Notes: generated from the letters alone by a model not told the origin. Positions 16,005 through 26,430 are shown, counted from the first letter of the stretch. The stretch is DNA of 64,000 nucleotides from CAYWQB01 sp964460785 (GCA_964460785.1 CAYWQB010000004.1:62001-126000); one strand, 5' to 3'. Made by a program: numbers and translations.

Positions 16005-18356
16005 TTAGAACCGGCCCCCAATAGAGATAAAGGGACGTTGGATGTGGCTTTTAGAAGGAGGGTTGATAGGGAAGCCAATGCCAACAACAATAGGAACGCC
16101 AGGCATGACTTCAACGTGCAAGCCAACACCATACGATGCTGCAAGCTTAGAGATATGGTAGGATCTGTCAGAAATAGATCCTGCATCAACAAAGACAAAT
16201 CCACTTAGGCTTTTATAAATTTTCTGCATGTACTCTTGTGAAAGAAGGAAGCTGGAAATCCCTCCTTTAGGGTCTCCGTTTGTAAACTGAGGACCAATGG
16301 AAAGACCGCGGTAGCCGCGTACGCTTGTTTCTCCTCCTAAGTATAATCTGTTATCAAAGGGGAGGGTATCCGCAGTTGTACCTAAAACGGGCTTGATAAA
16401 CTGCATGTCTAGGCGTGTTTTAAATGTGCCCAGCTTTTTAAATGGAGTTGCATAGTAGGTATTGATGTAGTTGAGCTGGAGGAAGTTTACCTTCCCTCCA
16501 AGTCCAGCAAGAGTGCCTCCAATCGTCGAGCGAAACCCTTGAGTTGGCATATAGGGACGGTTTGTAGAGTCATAGCTGAAGCTAATGCCTGTCGATGAGA
16601 CTACACCTTCCAGCTCAGCCTGTCTTTTTAGCTGCTCTGGTACAGACTCTTCGATCGATACATCAGACTTTTTAATTGTGTAGTTCCATCCAAACCTCCA
16701 GAAAAGGCTTAGAGGGTAAGAGGCATGTAAGGAAAGGCCTAGAGAGCGAATTTCGTAGTCATTAGACTGAAGTTCACTGATTGAGCGCTCGATGTTGAAG
16801 CCTACTTCCCATGGGGTGTCCATGAAAAAAGGTTTAGACCAGCCTAGGTTTAATGTAGAAAATTTGCGCCCAAGAGAAAACTTCAGGCGGAAGTATTCTC
16901 CTCCACCTCTAAGAGCAGAGGGGCCTTCTGAAAATAATTTTGCAATTCCTTTGTAGTCAAAATTATACTCAGAAATTTCAGCTCCTCCAAAGAGGCTATC
17001 TAACGTGCTGTAACCAAAGAAAAGGCTTAGGTTGCCTGTGCCAGTTTCTTCTACTTCTATGTAAACATCACGGTAATTTTCACCTAAAGGATGGTCTTCT
17101 TCAGGCTGTGCAGCGTAGACATTGACACTTTTAAAGTAGCCAACATTCATTAACCTTTCTTCTGTTTTTTGCAGTCTTCCTGTTTGAAAGACATCTCCAG
17201 GAACTAAGAGAGTTTCATGGAGGATCACACTATTATGAGTGTTTGTATTCCCGAAGATTTTGATCATTCCTACGCGGTAGGCAGCGCCTTCAGAAATGCG
17301 AAAGTTAACATTATAGGCATCTTGATCAGGAACGAGCGACAGGTCATAGCTGATCCTTGCATCAATATACCCTTTATTGCCATAGGCATCAGAGATATTG
17401 CGCACAGTGGCTTGCAAGAGTTCAGGACTGTACTTTTCTCCCTTTTTCACTTTTAGCAAGTTGACAATTTGCTCATTGGTGAATAGGGAATTCCCTTCGA
17501 AGGTAATGTTAGATATTGTGTAGGGGTTACCTTTTTCTGCAGTAAAAAGAACTTCTAAGCGATTCTCTTTGTCTGCAGGGAGAACTTTTGCTGTTACGAT
17601 GGCGTCCGCATAGCCTTTGTCATGCAAAAAGTTCAAAAGAACGAGTCGATCCCTTTCTAGAGCCGCTTCATCATAGGTCCCCTTGCCTGAAAGCCAGCTT
17701 GTAAAAAAGCTATAGGTCTTTGTTGCTAGTAATGGCTCGATGGCTTCAATTTCTGTTTTTGTGAGTCCCTCAAACTTTACTGTGCCAACTTTTCCAGAGC
17801 TCCCTTCTTTTATTTTGATGAGAAGGTCCATGTCATTAGATTCTGTGTCAGGGAGTAGCTCGTAGTCTAGCTCTGCTTCGAAGAAGCCCTCTTTCATGTA
17901 GTGCTTTTTCAGTTCAGCAAACTGCTGATTAAACTTTGCAGTATCAAACGTTTCACCAGCTTTAATATTGAGGATTTCACGTAGCTTTTTATCTTTAAAG
18001 CTCTCATTGCCCTCGAAGGAAATCTCTCGTAGAGTGGACTTGGGGTAAAGGTCGAGTTCAATGACAACTTCTTGGCCCTCTGCGTAGACCTTAGAGTCGA
18101 CGTTCTCATATTTTTCAGAAAGAGCTTTGAGGTCTTTATCGAAATCGCGCTGTACAAAGACATCTCCTTGCTTTGTTTGCAGCATGATTTCAAGGGGCTT
18201 GGGATTTTCTTGGGTAGATCCATCTTGCTCATGCACGATAATTTCTATTTTTCCAACACGGCGAACCTTTTGGTCGGAAGAGGGGCCTGCATGAGAGGGT
18301 GTAGAAAGAGCTAGGCAAAGCAGGGTAATTCCAGAAAGAAGAGATTTTTTGTACAT
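16005..18356 (-). CDS. bamA: Outer-membrane protein assembly factor BamA (Omp85)
   Basis: A 783-residue Omp85 protein: signal peptide (about 1-23), five POTRA-like repeats (each with an ISFEGN- or VKFEG-type strand, seen at LREISFEGNESFKD, VGTVKFEGLTKTE, ISNITFEGNSLFTNEQI and VGMIKIFGNTNT), then a 16-strand barrel. The barrel has the VRGY motif (SVRGYRGLSIGPQ) and ends in Phe (FISIGGRF), as needed for recognition. It inserts beta-barrel proteins into the outer membrane, here presumably including the usher and the autotransporter. AGGAAG lies ahead of the ATG. The gene order bamA-skp-lpxD matches Chlamydia. Confidence 0.95.
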   Translation of the reverse strand: MYKKSLLSGITLLCLALSTPSHAGPSSDQKVRRVGKIEIIVHEQDGSTQENPKPLEIMLQTKQGDVFVQRDFDKDLKALSEKYENVDSKVYAEGQEVVIELDLYPKSTLREISFEGNESFKDKKLREILNIKAGETFDTAKFNQQFAELKKHYMKEGFFEAELDYELLPDTESNDMDLLIKIKEGSSGKVGTVKFEGLTKTEIEAIEPLLATKTYSFFTSWLSGKGTYDEAALERDRLVLLNFLHDKGYADAIVTAKVLPADKENRLEVLFTAEKGNPYTISNITFEGNSLFTNEQIVNLLKVKKGEKYSPELLQATVRNISDAYGNKGYIDARISYDLSLVPDQDAYNVNFRISEGAAYRVGMIKIFGNTNTHNSVILHETLLVPGDVFQTGRLQKTEERLMNVGYFKSVNVYAAQPEEDHPLGENYRDVYIEVEETGTGNLSLFFGYSTLDSLFGGAEISEYNFDYKGIAKLFSEGPSALRGGGEYFRLKFSLGRKFSTLNLGWSKPFFMDTPWEVGFNIERSISELQSNDYEIRSLGLSLHASYPLSLFWRFGWNYTIKKSDVSIEESVPEQLKRQAELEGVVSSTGISFSYDSTNRPYMPTQGFRSTIGGTLAGLGGKVNFLQLNYINTYYATPFKKLGTFKTRLDMQFIKPVLGTTADTLPFDNRLYLGGETSVRGYRGLSIGPQFTNGDPKGGISSFLLSQEYMQKIYKSLSGFVFVDAGSISDRSYHISKLAASYGVGLHVEVMPGVPIVVGIGFPINPPSKSHIQRPFISIGGRF

Positions 18357-18788
18357 GAAGTTGTGCTTCCTAGAGGGGTTATCAAACGAGGGGGGCAGAA
18401 TAGGTGATGGAATTTATATTTGCAAGAGGGGGAGGGAGGTTGTTTTTGGCTTAAGTTTATGTCTTTATTTTTCTGTGCCTGACCTAAGCTTCAGGGTTAG
18501 AGGACTGATTCCATGTTTGCAAACTCTTTTCTTAAAGCTTTGTGTGCTGGTGTATGGCGATGTATTTTTAATTAGTTGATTATTAGTTAGATGTATCTTG
18601 ATAGAAGACCTTGTCTTTATTTTTTAAAGGCATGCTGCGCTTTCCTCTTTTTTTTCAGCTTTGCTTTGGCCTTGAGTATCTCTTGGCCAACCTTGATTTT
18701 TTTCAATTAGGTGCTTACAAGCAATTATTTAAATAGATAGAGTGATCTGCACTGAATCTCAAGATTGATAAAGAGAGTTATTGGTCCC
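18357..18788. other. 432-base divergent intergenic region between bamA and the autotransporter
   Basis: No gene of convincing quality is visible in either strand. On the bamA strand a TATAAA box lies near 18415-18420. On the autotransporter side the region is A/T-rich, with an inverted repeat TTGGCC (18666-18671) and GGCCAA (18685-18690). This is the longest non-coding stretch in the window and the most likely place for control of the autotransporter. Confidence 0.5.
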
Positions 18789-21700
18789 ATGCTAAAGAGA
18801 GTTACAATCGTTGTTGGTATGCTTGCAATTTCAGCTTATCTTCCAAGCTGGGCTGCTGAGTTTATTGTGACAAGTGAAGAAGATGGTACAGAAGGGAGCT
18901 TGCGCAAGGCTGTAGAGCTTGCAGCAAGTGATCCAGGGAGCACGATTAAATTTCACTCAGATCTCGCAGGCAAAACTCTAAAAATAGACCACCCTGATGG
19001 ACCAATTGTGATCTCAAGCCCTGTTACCATTGATACGGAAGGGCAGGGAATTTCTCTTGACTCCTCAGAGTCGGGTACGCATGTATTTTTTGTTGATAGT
19101 ACACTTGTTTTTAATGCAGATGGAGGATCCATTACAGGCTATGCTAAGGGGGGAGATGGAGGCTCAGGATCCTTAGTAAAAGATACAGGGGGAGCTGGAG
19201 GCGGTGGTGGCCTTGGAGCTGGAGGAGCAATTTTTATCACAGATCAGGGAGAAGCAACTCTCACCAATGCCAAAATCATTGATAATAGAGCCCAAGGAGG
19301 TTCAGGGGGAAATGGAACCAGATTCGCAGGTGTAGGGGGAGCTGGCGGTGGCGGCGGCGGCGGTCTATATGGTGATGGAGGAGATGCAGGGCAGAAGGGA
19401 AGAGCCCACGAATTAAATGGTACCGGCGGTGGTGGCGGCGGTGGAAGAGGGGGCGAGTACAAAGATGGGCAAGATGGCGCTCCAGACTCAGGCTCTCACT
19501 GGGGAACAGGAGGAGATGGAGGAGGAGCGAGTGGTTCTTCACGCGGTGGAGAAGGCGGAACAGCAAGTGAAGCTGATGCTAGTCATCCTGCAATTAGTGG
19601 AGGGCACGGAGCTTCAGCCCCTGGTTCAGGGTTTGGAGGTGGCGGTGGTGGAGCTGGATCAACCTACAGCCAAGATGGTCAAGGAACGATTCATGGAGGA
19701 AATGGAGGAAATGGAGGAGATGGAGGAAGTTATGGCGGCGGCGGCGGTGGCGGCGGCGGTGGCGGTCAAATAGATAGATCGGCTTCTTCTGGTGCTGGTG
19801 CTGGAGGTGGAAAAGGCGGCTTTGGCGGCGGTGGCGGCGGAGCTGGGACAAGTAACCAAGGAGGCTTTAAAGGAGGCGATGGCGGCTTTGGCGGCGGCGG
19901 CGGTGGCGGCGGCGGCGATGGCGGCGGAAGTGGAGGAACCTACGGAGGACAAGGCACGCGAGGCTGGGTACGTGGTGAAGGTAAAGGGGGAGACGGAGCG
20001 TCTCTTGGAGGAGCAATTTTCATCCAGTCAGGAGGGAAGTTGACTCTTTCTGGCGAGACAACAATTGAAGGGAACGAAGTACTACAAGCAAACCAAACCA
20101 GTCAAAGTACTTCAGATACACTGGCTCAGCAGCTTGGCGACGACATTTTCATGATGGGAGGGGCCACTCTTGTTTTTGATAACTCCTCAGACTTAGAAAT
20201 TTCTTCTGTTATTGAGTCAGATACAGACCGCAGCGGAGGAGGCCTTGAAAAAACAAATTCAGGAACTTTAACTCTATCAGGAAATAATAAGTATTATGGA
20301 ACCAATACAATTTCAGGGGGTACTTTACAGGTCGCTTCTGATGCGAGTTTAGGCGATAGTTCTAACTCCATTGTTCTGAATGGAGGGACTCTTTCCATCA
20401 CAGATGGGGGACACCTTGAGACGAGTAGAGAAGTGACCCTTACCGATGTCAACCTTTCTGCTGGTTTTGATTCAAATGGAGCAGAAATCACTCTTAATGG
20501 TCCTATTAGTGGTGCTGGTAGGCTTGTTAAAACAGGAGAGGGGACTCTTTACTTAACCCAGACTAACAATACCTATGCAGGCGGAACAATTGTTTATGGA
20601 GGGATCCTAGAAGTTAAGCAAGTAGGCTCTCTTGGGACCGGGAATGGGATCACTATCCAAAATGGAGCTACTGTAAGGTTGGATGAAAGTGCTGCAACAT
20701 TTCCCGGGATTTTCATAGAGGAAAGCGGTATTGTCCTTGCTGATGGCAGCTCAACGACAATGGTGATCAATGAGCCCTTAGGAGGAAGTGGAACACTTAT
20801 CTTAAAAGGAGAAGGGCCCATTTCTCTATCAGCTTCTCATGCAGCCTTTCAAGGAACTTTATCTGCAGAAAACCGCATTTTGAACATCATAGATACAGCT
20901 CTTGATGAAAACATCAACTTAAACCTAGAGTCTCCGGTGAGTGTCAATGTGCAGGTAGATCTTACCGTTGGAGCTCTATCTGGTAGCTCTGGGACTTTGT
21001 CGATTGCAGACTCTACCTCTTTCACTACAGTATCCCCTTCAGGAACACAATCCTTTTCAGGTACCTTGTCAGCAGGAAGTGGAAGCTCATTTGTTAAAGA
21101 TGGAGCAGGAACTTTGGAAATTTCTGCAGGAGGTGGGAGTGAGACAGCGATCTCTGTGAAGGGAGGGGAGTTAGTTCTCAAATCTTTAGATACCTTTGCT
21201 TCAAGCAGTAGTTTGTCTATTGAAGATGGAGGGACATTTACTTTAGATGTGGACAGCCCGACCTTTGGAGAGCTATCAGGAGGAGGGATCCTCGATCTTA
21301 ACAAAAATTATTTTACAGTGAGCTCTGGAAGCGATTCTGTTTTTAGCGGATCCTTGAAAAGTGTAGGATCTCTTCAAGGACAAATGGTAGCTTTTAATAA
21401 GGAGGGTTCTAACAACCTTACACTTTCTGGAGATAATAGTGGTTTTACCGGGCAATTAGTGTCTAGAAGCGGAACTTTGACCTTAGCCTCATCTACAGCT
21501 GCAACAGAAAACTCTCTTATCTCGATTAGTAGTGGTTCTAAAGTGGTTGTTACAGCAGATGGCATCGTAACGAACTCTGTTTCTGGTGAGGGAGAGTTAG
21601 ATCTTGGAAGTCATTCTTTCACGATCTCTTCAGATTTAGCAGGGAATTACCTAGGTCCTATCATAGGAAGTGGGGGTACATTTACGAAAGAAGGGAGTGG

Positions 21701-24700
21701 AAAACAGACTCTTTCAGGTGACAACACAGGGTTTGACGGTACCCTCGTTGCAAAGTCGGGAGAACTTATTTTTGGAGGGGCACAATCTATTTCAGCTAGT
21801 AATGCTCTAACAATTAATGGCGGGGCCCAGGTTACCGTTGATATAGATGGAGCAACAGTTGGGCCTCTTACTGGCAGTGGCCTTTTAAGCCTAGGTACGT
21901 ATGACTTCACGGTCGATGTTGGAAGTCAGGAGCCAATTTTCAGTGGCTCTATTGAAGGGACAGGGGGAACTTTTACTAAAAAAGGTGCAGAAAGTCTTAC
22001 TTTAGATGGTGATAACAGCAACTTTTCTGGGTCTTTAGAGGTTTCAGAAGGGATTGTATATCTAGAGAGCCCCTCTTCAATCACTGAAGACATAGCATTG
22101 ACAATTGGTTCAAGTGGTGAAGTTATTCTGCGCACAGATGGATCTTCTACAGATCCTCTGTCAGTTACCTCAGGGGTTCTTTCTGGGCAGGGGCAGCTAA
22201 AGCTTTCAACAAATACTTTTACGACTAGTGCAGATACAGATAGTACCTTTGCAGGAAATATTGCAGGAAGTCATGCAACTTTTATAAAGAGTGGAACAGG
22301 GACTCTTACGCTTTCTAATGATAACACAGGCTTAGAAGGAACAGCTAAAGTCTCACAAGGAACCTTAACCCTCAGTAACACAAATGCACTAGGAAGTAGT
22401 ATAGATCTGAATATTTCAGAAGGGGCAACGGTTGATCTTCAAGCAAGTTCTACCTCCATAGGATCTTTAGCAGGAGAAGGAGCTCTAAAGCTTAATAGCA
22501 ATGCCTTGACCACAGATACAGAAGAGGACTCCACATTTTCTGGAGAGTTGTCAGGAACTAGTACGACCTTCACAAAAGATGGTACAGGAAGTCTAACTCT
22601 TTCTGGTGATAATAGTGGGTTCTCAGGAACCTTCCATATTCAAGATGGGACTTTGAACTTAGCTGGGGCAAGTAGTGTTTCAGAATCTATTGCTGTAGAC
22701 ATTGAGGCAACAGGGGCACTTTCAACAGCGGAAGAAAGTTTGACAATAGGAGCTCTATCTGGCGCAGGATCTATCTCTCTTTCCAATACAAAGTTTGTAA
22801 TGTTTTCAAATACAGATACCACTTTTAGTGGTACTGTGAGTGGCTCAGGATCCTTTGTCAAGAGAGGAGATGGCATCTTAACTCTTGCAGGGACAAACCA
22901 ATTTGGAGAAGCTGTTTATGTAGATACTGGTATTTTAGGCATCGCTTCAGAAGATCCTTTAGGCAATGAGCCGATCACTCTTGCTGATGGCACAACTGTT
23001 GAAGTAGAGAAGCCAAGCTCTCCCACAGGGATTGACTCTCTTTCCGATCATATCACCCTATTAGGCTCTGTGACCTTTGATACGACAAGCCCTGAGGGAG
23101 AAAGCTTTCCCCTTGCTTTAACAGGTGACATTAGTGGTGCAGGGAGCCTTACAAAAGAAGGGTTAGGTATCCTCATTCTCACAGGAGATAATAGCTATGA
23201 AGGAGGGTTTCATCTAACCAAGAATGGTGTAGCTATTGGTAGCCCCACAGCTTTTGGAGCAGGGACAGCCACTTTTGATGCCGGTACAGAAATCTACATT
23301 GTTGACTCTTTAGGTAGTGGAGCTGTTTCTAATGAACTTTCTCTAGCAGGAGAAACGACAGTACATTTAGCAGATGTAGCTGGCAGCCAGGCTCTTTCTC
23401 TTGCTATTAGCGGGAAGGTTACAGGCACGGGATCTTTTAATGTTGTGAATGATGCAGATGGAGCCCCTTCATTGACATTGAGTAGCTCGGATAGTGATTT
23501 CTCAGGTGGGATCAATCTATCTTCAGGCATATCACTAGTCATTGATGCATCAGAAGCGATGGGAAGTGGAGAGCTAATTATTGGAGAGGGAGCAACCTTA
23601 CAAGCGGGTTCAACAGCCTCTAGTGGCCTTGCTCTTTCTCCAGCTAATGATATCCAACTTGGGGGAACGGCCACAGTTAGCACAAATGGCAATACAATTT
23701 CTCTTGAAGGGGCTATTGCTGGAACAGGCCCTTTACGCGTCACAGGTGACGGAGAGCTTTATCTAACGCACGATAATACCTTTAGTGGTGGGGTGAATGT
23801 CTTATCTGGAACTCTTGGTGTGGGAAGCCCCCAGGCAGGAGGAGAGGACACCATCGATTTAAATGACGGAACGGCTCTACAAGCTGTAGCAGACTTAAGT
23901 GGAAGTAATGCTTTGCAAAACCATATCAATGTGAGTGATACGGTTGTGATAGATAGCAATGGGTATAACTTCGCTCTTGCAGGCAGTGTTACCGGAAGTG
24001 GCATCTCCATTCAGAAGACGGGAGAAGACTCCGTTATCTTCCAAGGGAATAATAGCTTTTCAGGAGACGTTCATGTTCAGGAGGGGATTTTCAATATTGG
24101 ATCTGCCTCTGCAACAAGCGCAAGTGTTCAGGTAACTATTGATGAGGGAGCGAGCCTTGCCGTCAGCACGGCCCTTGCTACAGTTGGAGGCTTGGAGGGA
24201 GAAGGGCTTGTAAACCTAGGCGCAAACCAACTCAGCCTGACAGTTGATGATCAATCTTCATTTACAGGATCTTTTCAAGGAGATGGAGAGTTTATTGTTC
24301 AAGGAGGGGGCACCTTTGAATATACAGGACAAACAACAGATAGTACCCCCTCTGCAAAAGTGGAAAATGCCAAGCTTGCTTTGAATGGCCAGTTTGCAGG
24401 TGTAATCAGTACCCAAAGTGGGGGAGTCCTTTCAGGAACTGGAGTAGCAGGGACTGTACATAACGAAGAAGGGACAGTGGCTCCTGGAAACTCTATTGGC
24501 ACACTGCATATTAGCGGAGATTATGTGCAAGATGCGAGTGCGAGTTTAGAGATTGAAATTGGAGAAAATGGGGCCATAGACCTTTTGGCAATTGCGGGTA
24601 AGGCAGAGCTAGACGGGTCTTTGGTTTTTCAACCTCTTGTTTCAGACTTAGAAGGGACAACATATGTCTTTTTAACGGCAGAAGAAGGGATTTCAGGGCA

Positions 24701-25913
24701 GTGGAGCTCAGTGAATATAGATGCTTTACCTTTTGGGTTTACCCTCGATATTTTACCGAACCAAGCGGAGTTACGAGGAGATAGCCTTTCCTGTGGCTTC
24801 AACCCACAGCAAGTTGCTTCTTATATTCGAGAGTATAGGAGCGATGCTTCGGACCTGCTAAAACAGTACCTAACAGAGATATCCAATCTCACTCCTAGTG
24901 AGTTCTGCTCTACAATGAACAAAATGCACCCTGCTTTATTTGGGGCAGATGCTCTGGTTTTAGAGGCAAGTACCACAGCCTATGATCACATACTTTTTCC
25001 TTCTGTAAGCTTCACAGATCCTTTAGTGGAAGATCAGCTTCTTCCTGCTAATGGCTCTACATTATACTCTGAAGATCTGCCAAACTATACATTTTCTGTC
25101 TGGACCACAGGGTATCGTTCCTTTCTTGACCTGAAGTCGATTCAGGAGATGAATAAGCTAAAGTCCAATACAGTAGGAGGGTTAATCGGGGTAGAATACC
25201 TTCTTGACCACATGAAAGTTGGAGCGATGCTTGGTTACCAAAATAGTAAGCTTGACTGGCGTACAGATTTTGCATCAGCGAATATTCACGCTCTTATCTT
25301 GGGTCTTTATCAGAGCTATAAATACCATGGTTTTTCCTTCGATGCTCTTATTCGGGGAGGATGGAATCGCTTTTCTCAAGAGAGAAATATCACCTTTGGC
25401 TCTCGATCTTTTACGGCAGCGAACCATCACCAAGGGCTAGATATCCAAGCAAAAGCTTCTGCTCGCTATGGATATAGAACTGGAAATTGGAAGCTTGAGC
25501 CGTTTGGGTCTTTTGCCTTTTACTCCTTGTCAGAATCCTCCTTTAATGAAAGCGGGGCAAGTGTCTTTAATTTACATGTGGATAGCAAGCGCTCTTCATA
25601 TCTACGTGCTCAATATGGGCTTGAAGTTTCTAGAGCATTTGAGCTTGAAGAAGCTGTTTTTGTTCCAGCTTTGAGCTTGAGCCAGATAGGCCTTTTTCAG
25701 CTAAGTAACCGCGAGTATACAGCGTCATTTTTAAGTCTTGATGGGTCATTTTTGACACATACATACAAGAAAAATTGGATGCTTTTATCGCCTACTTTTT
25801 CATTGAATTACTATCATAAGCTTGGTTTGCAGACAGGGCTTCACTATCAGCTACAAAAAGATAAAGACTACACTAGCCAGCAAGTCGAAGCGAGTTTCCG
25901 GTGGACATTCTGA
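18789..25913 (+). CDS. Giant autotransporter adhesin with polyglycine domain and PATR-type repeats
   Basis: A type V secreted surface protein of 2,374 residues from the ATG at 18789, chosen because a typical signal peptide (MLKRVTIVVGMLAISAYLPSWA) follows; a TTG at 18765 would add eight residues. Order of parts: a beta-helix start with EGSLRKAVELAA and ISSPVTIDTEGQGI; a Gly-rich domain of roughly 275 residues; about 13 passenger repeats of the form FTKxGxGxLTLSGDNSGFSGTL; a pre-barrel segment TVAPGNSIGTLHISGDY; and a C-terminal beta-barrel of about 275 residues ending in RWTF. The plan differs from polymorphic membrane proteins (Pmps), although GGAIFI motifs flank the Gly-rich part. Likely role: adhesion. 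Confidence 0.92.
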   Translation: MLKRVTIVVGMLAISAYLPSWAAEFIVTSEEDGTEGSLRKAVELAASDPGSTIKFHSDLAGKTLKIDHPDGPIVISSPVTIDTEGQGISLDSSESGTHVFFVDSTLVFNADGGSITGYAKGGDGGSGSLVKDTGGAGGGGGLGAGGAIFITDQGEATLTNAKIIDNRAQGGSGGNGTRFAGVGGAGGGGGGGLYGDGGDAGQKGRAHELNGTGGGGGGGRGGEYKDGQDGAPDSGSHWGTGGDGGGASGSSRGGEGGTASEADASHPAISGGHGASAPGSGFGGGGGGAGSTYSQDGQGTIHGGNGGNGGDGGSYGGGGGGGGGGGQIDRSASSGAGAGGGKGGFGGGGGGAGTSNQGGFKGGDGGFGGGGGGGGGDGGGSGGTYGGQGTRGWVRGEGKGGDGASLGGAIFIQSGGKLTLSGETTIEGNEVLQANQTSQSTSDTLAQQLGDDIFMMGGATLVFDNSSDLEISSVIESDTDRSGGGLEKTNSGTLTLSGNNKYYGTNTISGGTLQVASDASLGDSSNSIVLNGGTLSITDGGHLETSREVTLTDVNLSAGFDSNGAEITLNGPISGAGRLVKTGEGTLYLTQTNNTYAGGTIVYGGILEVKQVGSLGTGNGITIQNGATVRLDESAATFPGIFIEESGIVLADGSSTTMVINEPLGGSGTLILKGEGPISLSASHAAFQGTLSAENRILNIIDTALDENINLNLESPVSVNVQVDLTVGALSGSSGTLSIADSTSFTTVSPSGTQSFSGTLSAGSGSSFVKDGAGTLEISAGGGSETAISVKGGELVLKSLDTFASSSSLSIEDGGTFTLDVDSPTFGELSGGGILDLNKNYFTVSSGSDSVFSGSLKSVGSLQGQMVAFNKEGSNNLTLSGDNSGFTGQLVSRSGTLTLASSTAATENSLISISSGSKVVVTADGIVTNSVSGEGELDLGSHSFTISSDLAGNYLGPIIGSGGTFTKEGSGKQTLSGDNTGFDGTLVAKSGELIFGGAQSISASNALTINGGAQVTVDIDGATVGPLTGSGLLSLGTYDFTVDVGSQEPIFSGSIEGTGGTFTKKGAESLTLDGDNSNFSGSLEVSEGIVYLESPSSITEDIALTIGSSGEVILRTDGSSTDPLSVTSGVLSGQGQLKLSTNTFTTSADTDSTFAGNIAGSHATFIKSGTGTLTLSNDNTGLEGTAKVSQGTLTLSNTNALGSSIDLNISEGATVDLQASSTSIGSLAGEGALKLNSNALTTDTEEDSTFSGELSGTSTTFTKDGTGSLTLSGDNSGFSGTFHIQDGTLNLAGASSVSESIAVDIEATGALSTAEESLTIGALSGAGSISLSNTKFVMFSNTDTTFSGTVSGSGSFVKRGDGILTLAGTNQFGEAVYVDTGILGIASEDPLGNEPITLADGTTVEVEKPSSPTGIDSLSDHITLLGSVTFDTTSPEGESFPLALTGDISGAGSLTKEGLGILILTGDNSYEGGFHLTKNGVAIGSPTAFGAGTATFDAGTEIYIVDSLGSGAVSNELSLAGETTVHLADVAGSQALSLAISGKVTGTGSFNVVNDADGAPSLTLSSSDSDFSGGINLSSGISLVIDASEAMGSGELIIGEGATLQAGSTASSGLALSPANDIQLGGTATVSTNGNTISLEGAIAGTGPLRVTGDGELYLTHDNTFSGGVNVLSGTLGVGSPQAGGEDTIDLNDGTALQAVADLSGSNALQNHINVSDTVVIDSNGYNFALAGSVTGSGISIQKTGEDSVIFQGNNSFSGDVHVQEGIFNIGSASATSASVQVTIDEGASLAVSTALATVGGLEGEGLVNLGANQLSLTVDDQSSFTGSFQGDGEFIVQGGGTFEYTGQTTDSTPSAKVENAKLALNGQFAGVISTQSGGVLSGTGVAGTVHNEEGTVAPGNSIGTLHISGDYVQDASASLEIEIGENGAIDLLAIAGKAELDGSLVFQPLVSDLEGTTYVFLTAEEGISGQWSSVNIDALPFGFTLDILPNQAELRGDSLSCGFNPQQVASYIREYRSDASDLLKQYLTEISNLTPSEFCSTMNKMHPALFGADALVLEASTTAYDHILFPSVSFTDPLVEDQLLPANGSTLYSEDLPNYTFSVWTTGYRSFLDLKSIQEMNKLKSNTVGGLIGVEYLLDHMKVGAMLGYQNSKLDWRTDFASANIHALILGLYQSYKYHGFSFDALIRGGWNRFSQERNITFGSRSFTAANHHQGLDIQAKASARYGYRTGNWKLEPFGSFAFYSLSESSFNESGASVFNLHVDSKRSSYLRAQYGLEVSRAFELEEAVFVPALSLSQIGLFQLSNREYTASFLSLDGSFLTHTYKKNWMLLSPTFSLNYYHKLGLQTGLHYQLQKDKDYTSQQVEASFRWTF
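19146..19977 (+). repeat. Gly-codon tandem repeat tract inside the autotransporter gene
   Basis: About 830 bases encoding runs of Gly broken by single Ala, Ser, Asp or Lys. DNA is dense in GGC/GGT/GGA triplets, with several pure (GGC)n(GGT)n stretches, for example near 19345-19365, 19436-19442, 19734-19766 and 19890-19920. The tract is more G-rich on the + strand than the rest of the window. Because the unit is a triplet, slippage would change length without breaking the frame. Confidence 0.85.
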
Positions 25914-25914
25914 G

Positions 25915-26430
25915 CTAGCGCTGAGAACTCATACTTTCAATGAGTTGAATATTTTCATAAGCACTGCTAGCTAGATCTTGAAAAGAGCTCGCATCCTTCA
26001 TTGCAGCAGAGTATTTCCCTAAAGGGCGCTTCGCATGGCTTTGGCTATAAAAAAGGTCCAAAGCTTTTTCTGTTAAGGTTAGAGCTCTGCGGATTAGAAA
26101 GAGTGATTTGTGCGCAGTCTTTTTGAACTCTTTCCCTTTTTTCTTCAGGAAAGAGGCTTGTTGGTGGTATCGGAGTGATTCTACATATGTCTTTTTGGCT
26201 TTTCTAAGAATATAGTTCCAGCTATGCGAGTAGAGTAATGGTGAGACAGGGGATAGGCTTTTAGGGTCTGTCAAAACAGATAAGCTATTATGCTTGGGAG
26301 ACTTTTTTTCTTTGTTAAAGTGTTTTTGCAAGAACTGAAGCGTTTGCTTAGAGGGAGGATCCATAGAAGGAGCAGCAAAGCTCAGTGCAGGGATAATAAC
26401 CAGTGAAAAAAACGCAGACCTACCCAACAT
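25915..26430 (-). CDS. Small secreted hypothetical, convergent with the autotransporter
   Basis: A 171-residue protein with N-terminal signal peptide (MLGRSAFFSLVIIPALSFA). The mature part is basic and helical (KKAKKTYVESLRYHQQ, FKKTAHKSLFLIRRALTLTEKALDLF). I do not recognise a family. Its stop lies two bases from the autotransporter stop, on the opposite strand; it sits 53 bases downstream of recR on the same strand and could be read from the recR promoter. A periplasmic helper for the autotransporter is conceivable but unsupported. Confidence 0.65.
   Translation of the reverse strand: MLGRSAFFSLVIIPALSFAAPSMDPPSKQTLQFLQKHFNKEKKSPKHNSLSVLTDPKSLSPVSPLLYSHSWNYILRKAKKTYVESLRYHQQASFLKKKGKEFKKTAHKSLFLIRRALTLTEKALDLFYSQSHAKRPLGKYSAAMKDASSFQDLASSAYENIQLIESMSSQR

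Noticed and set aside
19244..20043. Several long open frames on both strands within the Gly-rich tract, encoding Pro-, Arg-, Leu- or Ala-rich products
   Set aside because: They are shadows of the Gly-triplet repeats of the autotransporter gene; composition is dictated by the repeat and none has a ribosome site or recognisable domain.
20240..24330. Regularly spaced similar sequences that could suggest a CRISPR-like array
   Set aside because: The repeats are in frame, about 240-285 bases apart, diverged at the nucleotide level and encode the passenger repeats; there are no short identical repeats with unique spacers and no cas genes.
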